From positions 124,001 to 188,000 of the forward strand of contig CAJXYU010000005.1 in NCBI GenBank assembly GCA_913063155.1: a DNA stretch of 64,000 nt, given 5' to 3'. How positions within the stretch are numbered: position 1 is the first letter of the stretch; every line of letters begins with the position of its first letter. The position numbers and the translations under genes were made by a program. This DNA is from an uncultured Desulfovibrio sp. GTDB lineage: Bacteria; Desulfobacterota; Desulfovibrionia; Desulfovibrionales; Desulfovibrionaceae. This document shows, one piece after another, positions 41,997 through 50,778 of this stretch. The notes beneath the pieces are model-generated. The model saw only the letters and a list, made by a program, of their open reading frames with translations. It made no database searches and had not been told where the DNA came from.

Positions 41997-43598
41997 TTAT
42001 TCCATGTCCACCCGGTAGTGGCAGCCCTTGGTGGTTTTGTTCCGCAGGGCGGCCAGGGTGATGATGTAGGCCGTCTGGCAACCGTGGAAAAGGTCGATGA
42101 GCGGCTTGGAGACCGGAGTTTTCTTGTAGAAATCCTGAAGATCCTTGGACAGCTTGCGCAAGTCGGAAAAGGCACGGCCCAGGCGGTCCTTGCTACGGGC
42201 GATGCCCACGTAGTTCCACATGGTGTTGCGAATGGTGGCCCAATCCTGGGAAATTAGGGCCGGGTCCTCGTTCTCGATACTCCCCGGGCTGGTCCAGTCA
42301 GGGATGCTGTCCAGGAGTTTCTTGGTAAATCGGGTTTTGCTGCTTCCCAGGCGCCTGGCGATGTCCTGTCCCGTCTCGTATCCCCAGAGCATGCCTTCGA
42401 GTAGGGAGGTGCTGGCAAGACGGTTTGCGCCGTGTACTCCGGTGCAGCCGGTTTCCCCGGCGGCGTAAAGGCGGTCCAGAGAGGTGCGGCCCGTGGTGTC
42501 CGTGAGCACGCCCCCGCAGAAGTAATGGGCTGCGGGAACGACGGGAACCGGTTCGTGACAGATGTCGATGCCCATTTCCATGCATCTTTCGGAGATGGTA
42601 GGGAAGCGCTCCCGGATGTTGCAATCCACATGGTTGGCCACGTCCAGGTAGACGCAGTCGTCGCCCGATTTGAGCATCTCGTCCATGATGGCCCGGGTCA
42701 CGATGTCGCGGGGGGCCAGGTCGGCGCGCTGGTCGTAACGGGTCATGAACTGTTCGCCCTTGGAGTTGACGAGTTTGGCGCCCTCGCCGCGTACGGCCTC
42801 GGAGACCAGGAAGCGCCTGTCGCCTCGCTTTGCTCCGCCGAACATAGCGGTGGGATGGAACTGAACGTATTCACAGTTCATGAGCATGGCCCCGGCGCGT
42901 TGGGCCATGGCCAGGCCCGAACCAATGGAACCGGTGGTGTTCGTGGTGTGCAGATAGACTTGGCCGATACCGCCAGTGGCCAACACCGTGAAACGAGAAA
43001 GAATGGTTTCCACCTGTTTCAGGTCTTCGTTGAATACATAAGCGCCTACGCACTGGTTGTTCAGGCTGTACTTGAAGTCCAGGTGCGATGCGTGGTGTTT
43101 GGTGGTCAGGAGGTCGATGGCGGTACGCTTGGTCAGGGTGCGGATGTTGGGAGAAGCCTGCACTGCCTGGGAGAGCGCCTCCATGATGTTCTTGCCGGTG
43201 TGGTCTGCGCAGTAGAGGATGCGGGCGAGGGAGTGTCCGCCTTCCTTGGTCAGATACCACTCACCGGCATCTCTGTGCTCAAAGGGCACATGGTACTTGT
43301 CGATGAGGACATCCTGGAGCACCTTGGGACCTTGGCGGGCGATGTGGCGTACCGCGCGAACATAGTTGTGGTTCCAGCCGGCGGTGAGAATGTCTTTTTC
43401 CAGGATGGCCGGGTCATCGTCGGTGGAATGGAAGACTATGCCGCCCTGGGCCAGCTTGGTATTGCCCGCTTTCAGGTCGTCTTCGGCCGTGATGATGGTG
43501 GTTTCGACACCCATTTCGGCCAGGGTGAGGGCGGCTATGGAGCCGGCTATTCCCGATCCTATGACCAATGCATCTGTGGTCAAGCGGTACTTGTTCAC
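41997..43598 (-). CDS. nadB: L-aspartate oxidase
   Basis: FAD enzyme oxidising aspartate to iminoaspartate, the first step of de novo NAD synthesis. Length is 533 aa. The N-terminal FAD motif is ALVIGSGIAGSIAALTLAE; KLAQGGIVF, the HPTAMFGG region (YVQFHPTAMFG) and GCTGVHGANRLASTSLLEG are classical for NadB and its succinate-dehydrogenase relatives. The start is a GTG at 43598 with AAGGAG 6 nt before. It is the last gene of nadC-nadA-nadB. Fumarate can act as electron acceptor for NadB in anaerobes, by family knowledge. Confidence 0.96.
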   Translation of the reverse strand: MNKYRLTTDALVIGSGIAGSIAALTLAEMGVETTIITAEDDLKAGNTKLAQGGIVFHSTDDDPAILEKDILTAGWNHNYVRAVRHIARQGPKVLQDVLIDKYHVPFEHRDAGEWYLTKEGGHSLARILYCADHTGKNIMEALSQAVQASPNIRTLTKRTAIDLLTTKHHASHLDFKYSLNNQCVGAYVFNEDLKQVETILSRFTVLATGGIGQVYLHTTNTTGSIGSGLAMAQRAGAMLMNCEYVQFHPTAMFGGAKRGDRRFLVSEAVRGEGAKLVNSKGEQFMTRYDQRADLAPRDIVTRAIMDEMLKSGDDCVYLDVANHVDCNIRERFPTISERCMEMGIDICHEPVPVVPAAHYFCGGVLTDTTGRTSLDRLYAAGETGCTGVHGANRLASTSLLEGMLWGYETGQDIARRLGSSKTRFTKKLLDSIPDWTSPGSIENEDPALISQDWATIRNTMWNYVGIARSKDRLGRAFSDLRKLSKDLQDFYKKTPVSKPLIDLFHGCQTAYIITLAALRNKTTKGCHYRVDME

Positions 43599-43624
43599 GG
43601 TAACTCCTTGTGAAATGCGTCTCC

Positions 43625-44665
43625 TCAGGCGCAGACTTGCAGCATCGTTTCCAATGCTTTCTTGGAAGGCTCGCGCACGTCGTCGGTGACGTTTACGGGC
43701 TGGGCCGTTTCTATACGTTCCAGCAGGGCCGCCAGGTTTTCCTCGGTGGTCTTGCCCATGTCCTCACAGTAGCTGACCTGCAAGGGCTTGATGGTCTTGG
43801 TGTCCTTGTGGCGTTTCGCCAGACGGTGCACGAGGTTGGCTTCGGTGGCCACGTAAATGGTGGTGCCGGACTCAACCTCTTCGCAGTATTTGATGATGAA
43901 CGAGGTGGAGCCGTTGCCGTCTGCAGCGGAAGTGACTTCCGGCGGACATTCGGGGTGTACGATGACCTTGGCCTCGGGCTCCTCGTTACGAATTTTCATG
44001 ATGCTGTCGAGTACGAACTCCTCATGGATGGGACAGTACCCCGGCCACATGATGAGTCTGGCCCCGGCGGCGGCTTTCACGTCCACGAACAGTCCTGGAT
44101 CACCTTCGATGACTCCCCTGTCGATGATGAAGCGTTCCGATTCCGGGATTCCCAGTACGTTGGCCGTGTTCCATGCCAGATGTCGATCCGGCAGGAACAG
44201 GACCGCGTCGCCCTGCTCAAGGGTCCAGGCGAGCATCTTTTGTGCATTGGCCGAAGTACAGACGGTTCCGTCCCATCGGCCTACAACGGCTTTGACCGCG
44301 GCAGTGGAGTTCACATAGGTGAGCGGGATGATTTTTCTGCCGTCGCGGGACAGCATTTCCAGAGTCTTGTCCACGTTTTCGGCAATGGCCATTTCGGCCA
44401 TGGGGCAGGTGGCTCTGGTGTCGGGCAAGTGGATTTTTTGGTTTTCACGGCGCAGGATAGCTGCGGATTCGGCCATGAAATAGACACCGCAGAACACGAT
44501 ATGCTCGGCCTCCAGGCCGGCGACCTTTCTGGAAAGCTCCAAGGAGTCGCCCGTAATGTCGGCGTGCCTGATGACGTCGTCGGACTGGTAGTGATGTGCC
44601 ACGATGGCGAGCTTCGAGCCCATTTTTTCGCGGATGCGTTCGATGGTTTGGGAAGGCGTGCTCAT
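43625..44665 (-). CDS. nadA: quinolinate synthase
   Basis: [4Fe-4S] enzyme condensing iminoaspartate and dihydroxyacetone phosphate to quinolinate. Length is 346 aa. The substrate motif AIVAHHYQSDDV, the HxADITGDS segment and cluster-type cysteines (VFCGVYFMAE, MWPGYCPIHEE and CEDMG regions) are present. AGGAG precedes the ATG. It is 10 nt after nadC and 27 nt before nadB. A type with three ligating cysteines is expected. Confidence 0.95.
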   Translation of the reverse strand: MSTPSQTIERIREKMGSKLAIVAHHYQSDDVIRHADITGDSLELSRKVAGLEAEHIVFCGVYFMAESAAILRRENQKIHLPDTRATCPMAEMAIAENVDKTLEMLSRDGRKIIPLTYVNSTAAVKAVVGRWDGTVCTSANAQKMLAWTLEQGDAVLFLPDRHLAWNTANVLGIPESERFIIDRGVIEGDPGLFVDVKAAAGARLIMWPGYCPIHEEFVLDSIMKIRNEEPEAKVIVHPECPPEVTSAADGNGSTSFIIKYCEEVESGTTIYVATEANLVHRLAKRHKDTKTIKPLQVSYCEDMGKTTEENLAALLERIETAQPVNVTDDVREPSKKALETMLQVCA

Positions 44666-44674
44666 TGGTTGCTC

Positions 44675-45547
44675 CTATGCACCCAGGGCCAGGAACTGCA
44701 TACTGAAGTCAGATGCCGGGGCTGAGTGGGTCAGTTTGCCTACCGAGATGAAATCCGGCCCCAGTTGGCAGATGCTTTTTATGTTCGCGAGTGAGATGTT
44801 GCCGCTGACTTCGCTTTCGATTCCATCGGGGACCAGGGTCAGGGCCTCGGTAATCATTTCAGGGGACATGTTGTCCAGCATGATGCGCTGGATGTCGCAG
44901 GCGGACGCTTCCTTGACCTCTTCCAGCGTGCGGCACTCCACCTCGATGGGCGGACATTGCGCATAGGTGTTCCGGAGGGTGCTCACGGCCTGGGTGATGC
45001 TGCCGGCTCGGTCTATGTGGTTGTCCTTGAGCATCAGCATCTCGGCCAGATTCTTGCGGTGATTTTGGCCTCCTCCCACGCAGACTGCATATTTTTCGAG
45101 GTAACGCAGGCCAGGGGTGGTCTTGCGGGTGTCCAGCAACGTGGTGCCGGTTCCCTGCAGCTCAGCTACGTATCGGGAGGTCAACTCGGCAATGCCGGAA
45201 AGGTGGCAGATGAAGTTCATGATCACGCGCTCGGCCTTGAGCAAGTGGGCTGCCGGGCCTTGAATTGCCGCGATCATGGTGCCTTCTGAGACCCGGTCTC
45301 CTTCGTCCACATTGAGGTGTACATTGCATTTCACATCGCCAAATTCCAATATAAGTGGTATCAAGGGAAGCCCCGCCACTACAGTGGATTGCTTGGCGAT
45401 GATCTGGGCCTGGGCCATCTCGTCTTCGCCGAAAAGGCCTTGTGCGGTCAGGTCGGGACCGTCCTCGGCAAGGGCAATGCGAATAAGGGCCAGCATGAAC
45501 ATTCTGGCCTCGGCCTGGAAGTGTTTTTCAAAGAGTTCTGTCGTCAT
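44675..45547 (-). CDS. nadC: nicotinate-nucleotide pyrophosphorylase (quinolinate phosphoribosyltransferase)
   Basis: Converts quinolinate and PRPP to nicotinate mononucleotide. Length is 290 aa. Signatures include ALAEDGPDLTAQGLF (N-terminal, DLT), LDTRKTTPGLRYLEKYAV, MLKDNHIDRAG and IMLDNMSPEMI. Start is the ATG at 45547. First gene of the operon, with the divergent mgtE starting 157 nt away. A 12-bp perfect palindrome lies in that gap. Confidence 0.95.
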   Translation of the reverse strand: MTTELFEKHFQAEARMFMLALIRIALAEDGPDLTAQGLFGEDEMAQAQIIAKQSTVVAGLPLIPLILEFGDVKCNVHLNVDEGDRVSEGTMIAAIQGPAAHLLKAERVIMNFICHLSGIAELTSRYVAELQGTGTTLLDTRKTTPGLRYLEKYAVCVGGGQNHRKNLAEMLMLKDNHIDRAGSITQAVSTLRNTYAQCPPIEVECRTLEEVKEASACDIQRIMLDNMSPEMITEALTLVPDGIESEVSGNISLANIKSICQLGPDFISVGKLTHSAPASDFSMQFLALGA

Positions 45548-45624
45548 GATTTCATACTTCTTTTTTGATATATATTCCGCAAGTAAAGCAGACCTTCAGA
45601 TTCGTCAAGTCGGCGCATGGTTGA

Positions 45625-45636
45625 TGAAATATTTCA
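45625..45636. promoter_or_regulatory. perfect palindrome between nadC and mgtE
   Basis: TGAAATATTTCA is a perfect 12-bp palindrome in the 157-nt divergent region, followed 5 nt later by a TTGACA (45642-45647) pointing toward mgtE with no clear -10. It may be an operator for either gene; chance occurrence in AT-rich sequence is possible. Confidence 0.3.
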
Positions 45637-45704
45637 CAAAGTTGACACCATGTTTTCCCGTTTAACTTTGACCTCAACTTTTAATTGAGCTAGGGAATCT
45701 TTCC

Positions 45705-47039
45705 ATGAGTGTGAAAGAGTCGCCAATACCGAAATTGTATCAAGCCGATGAAGTCGAGGCTGATCCCAGCGAACTCGAACAGCATCCGGCGGATGCTGCG
45801 GAGCATATCGGAGGGCTTGACCTTACCGATCAAGTGAAGTTCATCAAGCAGCTCCCGGTGAAGGATGCGGCTCAATCCATTGCGGAAATGGACCAGCACG
45901 ATCAACGTATCTTGATAAAGCACCTGAATCCTGGGCTTGCTGCGCGTATTGTCGAAGAGATGGCCCCCGACGACGCTACCGACCTGCTGGAACAGCTTGA
46001 CGAGTCGTATCGTAAGAACCTTCTCAGTCGTGTGCCCGCTCAGGACAGGGCGGAGCTGAAGACGCTGCTCACCTTTGATCCGGATACGGCAGGCGGCGTC
46101 ATGAATACGGACATCGTGATTCTCGATCAGGACCTGACCGCCGATGATGCAATCAACACTCTGCGCAAGGAAGTGGAAGACAAGGAGATTCCGTACTATG
46201 CCTATCTCGTGGATGAGAAGGACAGTCTGACCGGTGTCGTTTCCCTGCGCGATCTGCTGGTGGCCCGGCGAGGGGTCATGCTCAAGGAACTGGTCAAGAC
46301 TCAGCATTTGATCACGGTCAGTTACAATATCGACAAGGAAGAGGTAGCCAAGAAAATCGCCCACTACAACTTGTTGGCGTTGCCAGTTGTCGATTTCGGC
46401 AACCGCCTGCTTGGTGTAGTCACGGTTGATGACGTCATCGACATCATTCATGACGAGGCGACCGAAGATATGCAGACCATGGTTGGTGCGGGGGCCGATG
46501 AAACCACCGATTCTCCGGTGAACTTCTCAGTCAAGAAGCGTTTGCCTTGGCTGATCATCAATGTCATCAACTCGGCCGTCGCAGCCTATGTGGTGCACCT
46601 TTTCGAACCCACCATTTCCAAGATGGCTATTCTCGCAGCGCTTATGCATATCGTCTCCAACCAGGCCGGCAACACTGGCCAGCAGGCCTTGGCGGTCATG
46701 ATTCGGCAGCTGGCTGTGGAGAAATTCGATCGCAAGAAGGCTTGGCTGGCGGTTATTCGTGAGCTCAAGATCGGTTTCATCAATGGTTTTCTCATTTCGG
46801 GAGGCGTGCTTTTGCTGCTGCTTGTCGTGACCCAGGACGTCAAGCTGGCCTCCTGCATGGGCATAGCGCTCATATTCGATATGCTGGTCGGCGCATTGTT
46901 CGGCGCGTCCATTCCGCTTATACTCAAGGAAATTGGCCGCGATCCGGCCCAGGCATCCAGTATTTTCCTGACCACCATTACCGACGCCTTCGGTTTCTGG
47001 AGTTTTCTGGGGCTGGCCGGCTGGATGCTGCTCGGCTAG
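45705..47039 (+). CDS. mgtE: magnesium transporter MgtE
   Basis: Mg2+ channel/transporter, 444 aa. The cytosolic N domain (about 20-125) is followed by two CBS domains (about 130-260; VMNTDIVILDQDLTADDAI then VVDFGNRLLGVVTVDDVIDIIHDEA) and five transmembrane helices (about 280-444). The pore-region segment IVSNQAGNTGQQALAVMIRQLA matches the family. Closure at high Mg2+ through the N and CBS domains is established for the family. It is followed by a strong terminator. Confidence 0.94.
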   Translation: MSVKESPIPKLYQADEVEADPSELEQHPADAAEHIGGLDLTDQVKFIKQLPVKDAAQSIAEMDQHDQRILIKHLNPGLAARIVEEMAPDDATDLLEQLDESYRKNLLSRVPAQDRAELKTLLTFDPDTAGGVMNTDIVILDQDLTADDAINTLRKEVEDKEIPYYAYLVDEKDSLTGVVSLRDLLVARRGVMLKELVKTQHLITVSYNIDKEEVAKKIAHYNLLALPVVDFGNRLLGVVTVDDVIDIIHDEATEDMQTMVGAGADETTDSPVNFSVKKRLPWLIINVINSAVAAYVVHLFEPTISKMAILAALMHIVSNQAGNTGQQALAVMIRQLAVEKFDRKKAWLAVIRELKIGFINGFLISGGVLLLLLVVTQDVKLASCMGIALIFDMLVGALFGASIPLILKEIGRDPAQASSIFLTTITDAFGFWSFLGLAGWMLLG

Positions 47040-47060
47040 CAGGTCGGATTTAATGGAAAA

Positions 47061-47099
47061 GAAAAGCCCCCGCGCCGGCATCGGCGCGGGGGCTTTTTC
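47061..47099. terminator. terminator between mgtE and cheZ
   Basis: 16-bp GC-rich stem GAAAAGCCCCCGCGCC / GGCGCGGGGGCTTTTTC with a 6-nt loop, A-rich on one side and T-rich on the other; serves both convergent genes. Confidence 0.93.
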
Positions 47100-47111
47100 G
47101 TCTTTCGTCTG

Positions 47112-47849
47112 CTAGTCCAATCCAAGGGAGGAGAGCAGGTCGTCCACGTTGTCTTGATTGGTCTCTTCCTGTGGACCCACCAGGTCGGACGCTTTGGTCT
47201 TCGCTTCTGCCGACAGGGACTCGATGTCCTGTTCCGGTTTTTCCGTGCGTTGCCGGATCATGAGTCCGGTGGAAAGCATGACTTCGCGCACGATCTGCTC
47301 CACCTTGCGGATGGAGTTGATGATGATCTTGATGCGTTGGCCGGTAAGGTCCTGAAAGCTCAGGGTGACCATGATCTGGGACAGATCGTTCATGAGCACG
47401 TCGTTGATTTCCTTGAGCCTCTTGCGGTTTTCCTTGGTCACGCCGCCTGATTCGAACCCCTTGACGATGTCCGACACGGTCACGGACATGTCCTGGAGTT
47501 TTTCCACGATGTCGATGATGTCCACCGCAGCCTTTTCCGTGGTGCGCAGCACCGCGTCCAACTGGTCGGAGGCCTCGTTGAAGAGCTCGTCTGGATCGAT
47601 TTCCGTGTCGATGTGCGGAACTGCTTTGGTGCCTCCCTTGGCAGCCTTGACTTCCTGGTAGATTTTCTTGAGGCCTTCCTGCAGGTCATCGTTGACCCGC
47701 CGGTAGAATTCGCCCTCAAGCAAGGCACTGGAGAGGTGGGAGGCTATTTCGCGCTCCACGGCTGCAGTGATGGAGTCGCGCAGGTTGTTGACAAGCTTGT
47801 CCGAGACCTGCTCCATCATTGTCTTGACGATTTCTTCATTGGTTGTCAT
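47112..47849 (-). CDS. cheZ: chemotaxis phosphatase CheZ
   Basis: Dephosphorylates CheY-P. Length is 245 aa. The catalytic helix motif SFQDLTGQRIKIIINSI carries the conserved Asp and Gln (D and Q of DxxGQ). The C-terminal peptide DDLLSSLGLD is the CheY-binding tail, closely resembling that of known CheZ. The N-terminal half is a long helical bundle. CAGGAG precedes the ATG. It is the last gene of the ileS-to-cheZ minus-strand run, 24 nt after the PilZ-like gene, which supports a motility-related tail to this operon. Confidence 0.93.
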   Translation of the reverse strand: MTTNEEIVKTMMEQVSDKLVNNLRDSITAAVEREIASHLSSALLEGEFYRRVNDDLQEGLKKIYQEVKAAKGGTKAVPHIDTEIDPDELFNEASDQLDAVLRTTEKAAVDIIDIVEKLQDMSVTVSDIVKGFESGGVTKENRKRLKEINDVLMNDLSQIMVTLSFQDLTGQRIKIIINSIRKVEQIVREVMLSTGLMIRQRTEKPEQDIESLSAEAKTKASDLVGPQEETNQDNVDDLLSSLGLD

Positions 47850-47873
47850 GGGCTAGCTCCTGTGGGGAATGCC

Positions 47874-48395
47874 TTAGCTGCGCTTGGCGTTCCTGATCAT
47901 TTCACGTTGTCTCTGGAAAACGTATTGAATGATGTTTTCCAGGTCGGCTTCGCTGATATTCATGAATTCCAGTCGCAACATGCCTGTGTCTTCCTCGACC
48001 CCGACAATGCGTCCCTTGGTCCCGGCGAGGCGCAGGGGAAACTGGTTAAGCACCAGCACCAACTCGACCTTGTCGCCGACGACGAGGGGGGCGCTCGTCC
48101 TGAACTTTATTCCGGCTCCTGAGAGCTCGAATATCTCGATGCTCATGGGGAAGTCGTTGCGGATCTGGTCCTGGCTCAGGAAGCTCAGGATCTGATCCAG
48201 CTTTTTGTCCATTTCACACAGGAAGTTGACAAGCGGCTCAGGCAGTTTTCCGCCTCGGCTCAGCACTTCACGGCTACAGGCCTCCAGCGCCGGAGCGGAG
48301 CTGAATATGGGAGGTGTCTCAAGAGAGTCAACCTTTCTGACATAGGCTGTCAGGCGAGCCTGGACACGGGAAAACGACCTTTTTTCTTCGCTCAT
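47874..48395 (-). CDS. PilZ-like domain protein
   Basis: A 173-aa cytoplasmic protein. Its N-terminus has the Arg-containing start RSFSRVQARL. The C-terminal half has the PilZ-type D/NxSxxG-like strand (IFELSGAGIKFRTS), followed by the beta-barrel strands VGDKVELVLVL and IVGVEEDTGMLRLEF. PilZ domains bind cyclic-di-GMP; the canonical RxxxR at the N-terminal edge is only partly matched, so binding is uncertain. It is followed by cheZ after 24 nt, compatible with c-di-GMP control of motility. Confidence 0.75.
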   Translation of the reverse strand: MSEEKRSFSRVQARLTAYVRKVDSLETPPIFSSAPALEACSREVLSRGGKLPEPLVNFLCEMDKKLDQILSFLSQDQIRNDFPMSIEIFELSGAGIKFRTSAPLVVGDKVELVLVLNQFPLRLAGTKGRIVGVEEDTGMLRLEFMNISEADLENIIQYVFQRQREMIRNAKRS

Positions 48396-48410
48396 CGAAC
48401 ACCTCGCAGA

Positions 48411-48854
48411 TTAATGGCTCCCATTGTCGTCAAGGTCGAGGGTCATGGCCCGGACCGGGCAGATACGGGTGCACATGCCGCAGGCGGAGCATTTATCCAC
48501 GTCGAAAGCGACGTTGCGCGTCCCTTTGTCCACGGTCAGGGCGTCCGTCGGGCACATGGCCGTACACAGGCCGCAGTGCACACAGCTGTCTTCATTCCGG
48601 AAAATCTTGTGGGCCACCGGAGTGATCCGCACGCCGCTTTCCTTGAGATAGCTGACTCCCTTGCGGAAATCCTCTTCAAGGCCGGAGATTTCCAGAGTCA
48701 TGGTACCTTCCTGCCGTGGGCCGATGTCCGCCTTGAGGATGTTGAAGCTCAAGTCGTACAGCTTGCCCAGATTGCAGACAACCGGGCGGCCGGAGACGTC
48801 CGGCGGAAAGGTGAGGTATACTATCTTCCGAAAACCTTTGACGATTTCTTTCAT
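48411..48854 (-). CDS. NIL-domain ferredoxin (two [4Fe-4S])
   Basis: A 147-aa protein with an N-terminal NIL domain (about 5-75; KIVYLTFPPDVSGRPVVCNLGKLY) and a C-terminal double ferredoxin (CVHCGLCTAMCPTDAL and CSACGMCTRICPVRAM, each a CxxCxxCxxxCP). NIL-ferredoxin fusions are typical of sulfate reducers and methionine/homocysteine metabolism in anaerobes; the exact partner is unknown. The ATG at 48854 (AGGA 6 nt upstream) is preferred over an ATG 14 codons earlier. It lies between the CpoB-like and PilZ genes. Confidence 0.9.
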   Translation of the reverse strand: MKEIVKGFRKIVYLTFPPDVSGRPVVCNLGKLYDLSFNILKADIGPRQEGTMTLEISGLEEDFRKGVSYLKESGVRITPVAHKIFRNEDSCVHCGLCTAMCPTDALTVDKGTRNVAFDVDKCSACGMCTRICPVRAMTLDLDDNGSH

Positions 48855-48915
48855 GTTGGTCCTGCCATTGGTATCAGTTTTATGACATGCCTGCATGGTG
48901 TCCGCAACCCTGTGA

Positions 48916-49797
48916 TTATTTCAGCTTTTTAAGGAATTTCTTCGCCTGGGTGGCTTCTACCGACTTGGGGTGTTTTTCGACGAGTTCCTGGAGCAGGAAC
49001 TTGGCGATATTGGTCTTGCCCAGATAGTGCAGGCAGTAAGCCTGTTTAAGCATTGCCGCGCGGTATTTGGAGCTTTTGGTCTGTTTCTGGATGACGTCGT
49101 CGTAAAGCACGGCGGCTTTGGCGTAGTCCTTCAGCTTGAAGTAGCATTGCCCTTGCCAGAACATGGCGCTGGCGACGTACGGGTGCTTGGGGAAGTTCTT
49201 GACGAACTCGGCCCAGTAGGAACGCGCCTGCTCGTATTGGCCGTCTTTGTACAGCGCATAGGCAGCATCGTAGAGTGCTTTGGCCGGATCGTCTTGTTCA
49301 TCGGGCTTGACTTTACCCGCAGGAGCCTTTCCAGGAGGCGGCATTTTGGCCATGCCGGCGGGGGCGGGCCTGTCCGTGGGGCCGAGATTGACATTGAGCT
49401 GGTTTTCCAGAGCGAACTCGATGTTCTTGACCCGTTCCGCCAGAGGAGGGAGTTCCCGGGTGGCGTTGTCGTCGCCGAGTTGATGACTCATGCGCATTTC
49501 CATGACTTCCATGTCACCTTTGAGACGGGCGAAGTCCTGCCGTAGGGAATTAAGTTCGATCCAGATGGTGGCGGTTTTTTCACGCACAGGGTCATTGGAC
49601 TTGTTGATATCAGCCTTGAGCGCTGCGCGGGTTCTGGCCAGTTCGTCTTCAAGCTGGAGGATGAGCTTGCGCTGCTCGGCGTTCTGGCGCCGATTTTTTG
49701 CCTCCATGGTTTCAACGTCGGTTTTGGTCACGCAGCCGAAGGAACTCAGGGCGATGATTCCTATACAACATATGGGGATGATTTGTTTCATTTTCAT
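48916..49797 (-). CDS. CpoB/YbgF-like TPR lipoprotein
   Basis: Predicted periplasmic TPR protein, 293 aa. A signal peptide with lipobox (LSSFGC) is followed by a coiled-coil region (about 30-120, rich in Arg/Glu) and a proline-rich linker. The C-terminal tetratricopeptide repeats (about 165-290) start ALYDAAYALYKDGQYEQARSYWAEF. The arrangement matches CpoB (YbgF) of the Tol-Pal system, here with a lipid anchor. It overlaps the PLDc_N gene by 4 nt (ATGA). No tol-pal genes are near. It may coordinate peptidoglycan and outer membrane, by family. Confidence 0.85.
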   Translation of the reverse strand: MKMKQIIPICCIGIIALSSFGCVTKTDVETMEAKNRRQNAEQRKLILQLEDELARTRAALKADINKSNDPVREKTATIWIELNSLRQDFARLKGDMEVMEMRMSHQLGDDNATRELPPLAERVKNIEFALENQLNVNLGPTDRPAPAGMAKMPPPGKAPAGKVKPDEQDDPAKALYDAAYALYKDGQYEQARSYWAEFVKNFPKHPYVASAMFWQGQCYFKLKDYAKAAVLYDDVIQKQTKSSKYRAAMLKQAYCLHYLGKTNIAKFLLQELVEKHPKSVEATQAKKFLKKLK

Positions 49798-50021
49798 TGG
49801 ATTTTTTCTCCTCTGTTTCTTCCGATGGCGAGATAGGCAAAGGCTCCTACCAGTGGTATGAATACCATGACCTGAATCCAGGCTACCTTTTCGTTGGAGG
49901 AGCCGAAGTCACGTTTCCAGGCGTCAAGCATGCACCACGCATTGAGACAAAGGTATATGACGCCGATGGCGGCGACAGCGGCCCATTGGGCCGGTGTGAC
50001 TAGAGCCAGTTTGTCGAACAT
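49794..50021 (-). CDS. small membrane protein, PLDc_N-type domain
   Basis: A 75-aa integral membrane protein with two predicted helices (about 12-30 and 45-64). The central NEKVAWIQVMVFIPLVGAFAYLAIGR matches the small domain found at the N-terminus of cardiolipin synthases (PLDc_N), here free-standing. AAGGAG lies 9-10 nt upstream of the ATG. Coupled by 4-nt overlap to the CpoB-like gene and 7 nt after lgt. No enzymatic domain is present. Confidence 0.82.
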   Translation of the reverse strand: MFDKLALVTPAQWAAVAAIGVIYLCLNAWCMLDAWKRDFGSSNEKVAWIQVMVFIPLVGAFAYLAIGRNRGEKIQ

Positions 50022-50028
50022 GCGGTCT

Positions 50029-50778
50029 TTAACTCCTTGCTTGTTTATGGAAGAGCAGGAAAAGGCCGGGCAGAAGCAGGGCGGCGGCTATGAATTGCGT
50101 GGCGCTGAGGACACCGAAGTCGCCCCGATAGTCGGCCCGGAAAAATTCTATGGAAATGCGGAAACTGCTGAATAGGACCAAAAAGAGCCCTGTAAGTTTT
50201 CCCGGAGTTGCAAGCTTCCGTTTCGTCAAGACGAGAATGCCAAAAGTTAGCAGTCCTGCCAAGCTGTGATACAGTTGAGAAGGATGCAGGGGCTGGTAAA
50301 GCGGGGCCAGGCTTTCCGGATCAGTGAAAGTGACGGCCCAGGGCACAAAGGTTTTGGAGCCGTAGCAGCAGCCGGCCATGAAGCATCCGATGCGGCCGAT
50401 GGCCTGGCCCAGCGCCACACCCGGGGCGAAGCAGTCCAGCCATTCAAGGATGTTGCCTTCGTTGCGCAGTCTCCAGCAACCGAAAAGGGATCCCAAAAGG
50501 AATCCCCCGGAAAAGACCAACCCACCGTTCCAGAAAGCGAAAATTTCCAGGGGATTGGCGGCGAAGTGCTTCAGATCGATGAGCACATACAGAAGCCTGG
50601 CCCCGAGAATGGCTCCGATCAGGGCGCTGAAGCAAACCTTGGGCACCAACTCATGCACAAGCCCTCGCAGACGAGCCTCGCGCATTGCCCACCCCATGCC
50701 GGCCAGGCAAGCGGCAGTGATGAAGACGCCATAGGCGTGGATGGCGATCGGTCCGAACTCAAACAGAATCGGTTTCAT
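50029..50778 (-). CDS. lgt: phosphatidylglycerol-prolipoprotein diacylglyceryl transferase
   Basis: First enzyme of lipoprotein maturation, adding diacylglycerol to the lipobox cysteine. Length is 249 aa, seven or so transmembrane helices. The signature region appears as IGRIGCFMAGCCYGS, and HPSQLYHSLAG is typical of the family. It overlaps lspA by 20 nt; both enzymes act in the same pathway. PLDc_N follows after 7 nt. Confidence 0.94.
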   Translation of the reverse strand: MKPILFEFGPIAIHAYGVFITAACLAGMGWAMREARLRGLVHELVPKVCFSALIGAILGARLLYVLIDLKHFAANPLEIFAFWNGGLVFSGGFLLGSLFGCWRLRNEGNILEWLDCFAPGVALGQAIGRIGCFMAGCCYGSKTFVPWAVTFTDPESLAPLYQPLHPSQLYHSLAGLLTFGILVLTKRKLATPGKLTGLFLVLFSSFRISIEFFRADYRGDFGVLSATQFIAAALLLPGLFLLFHKQARS

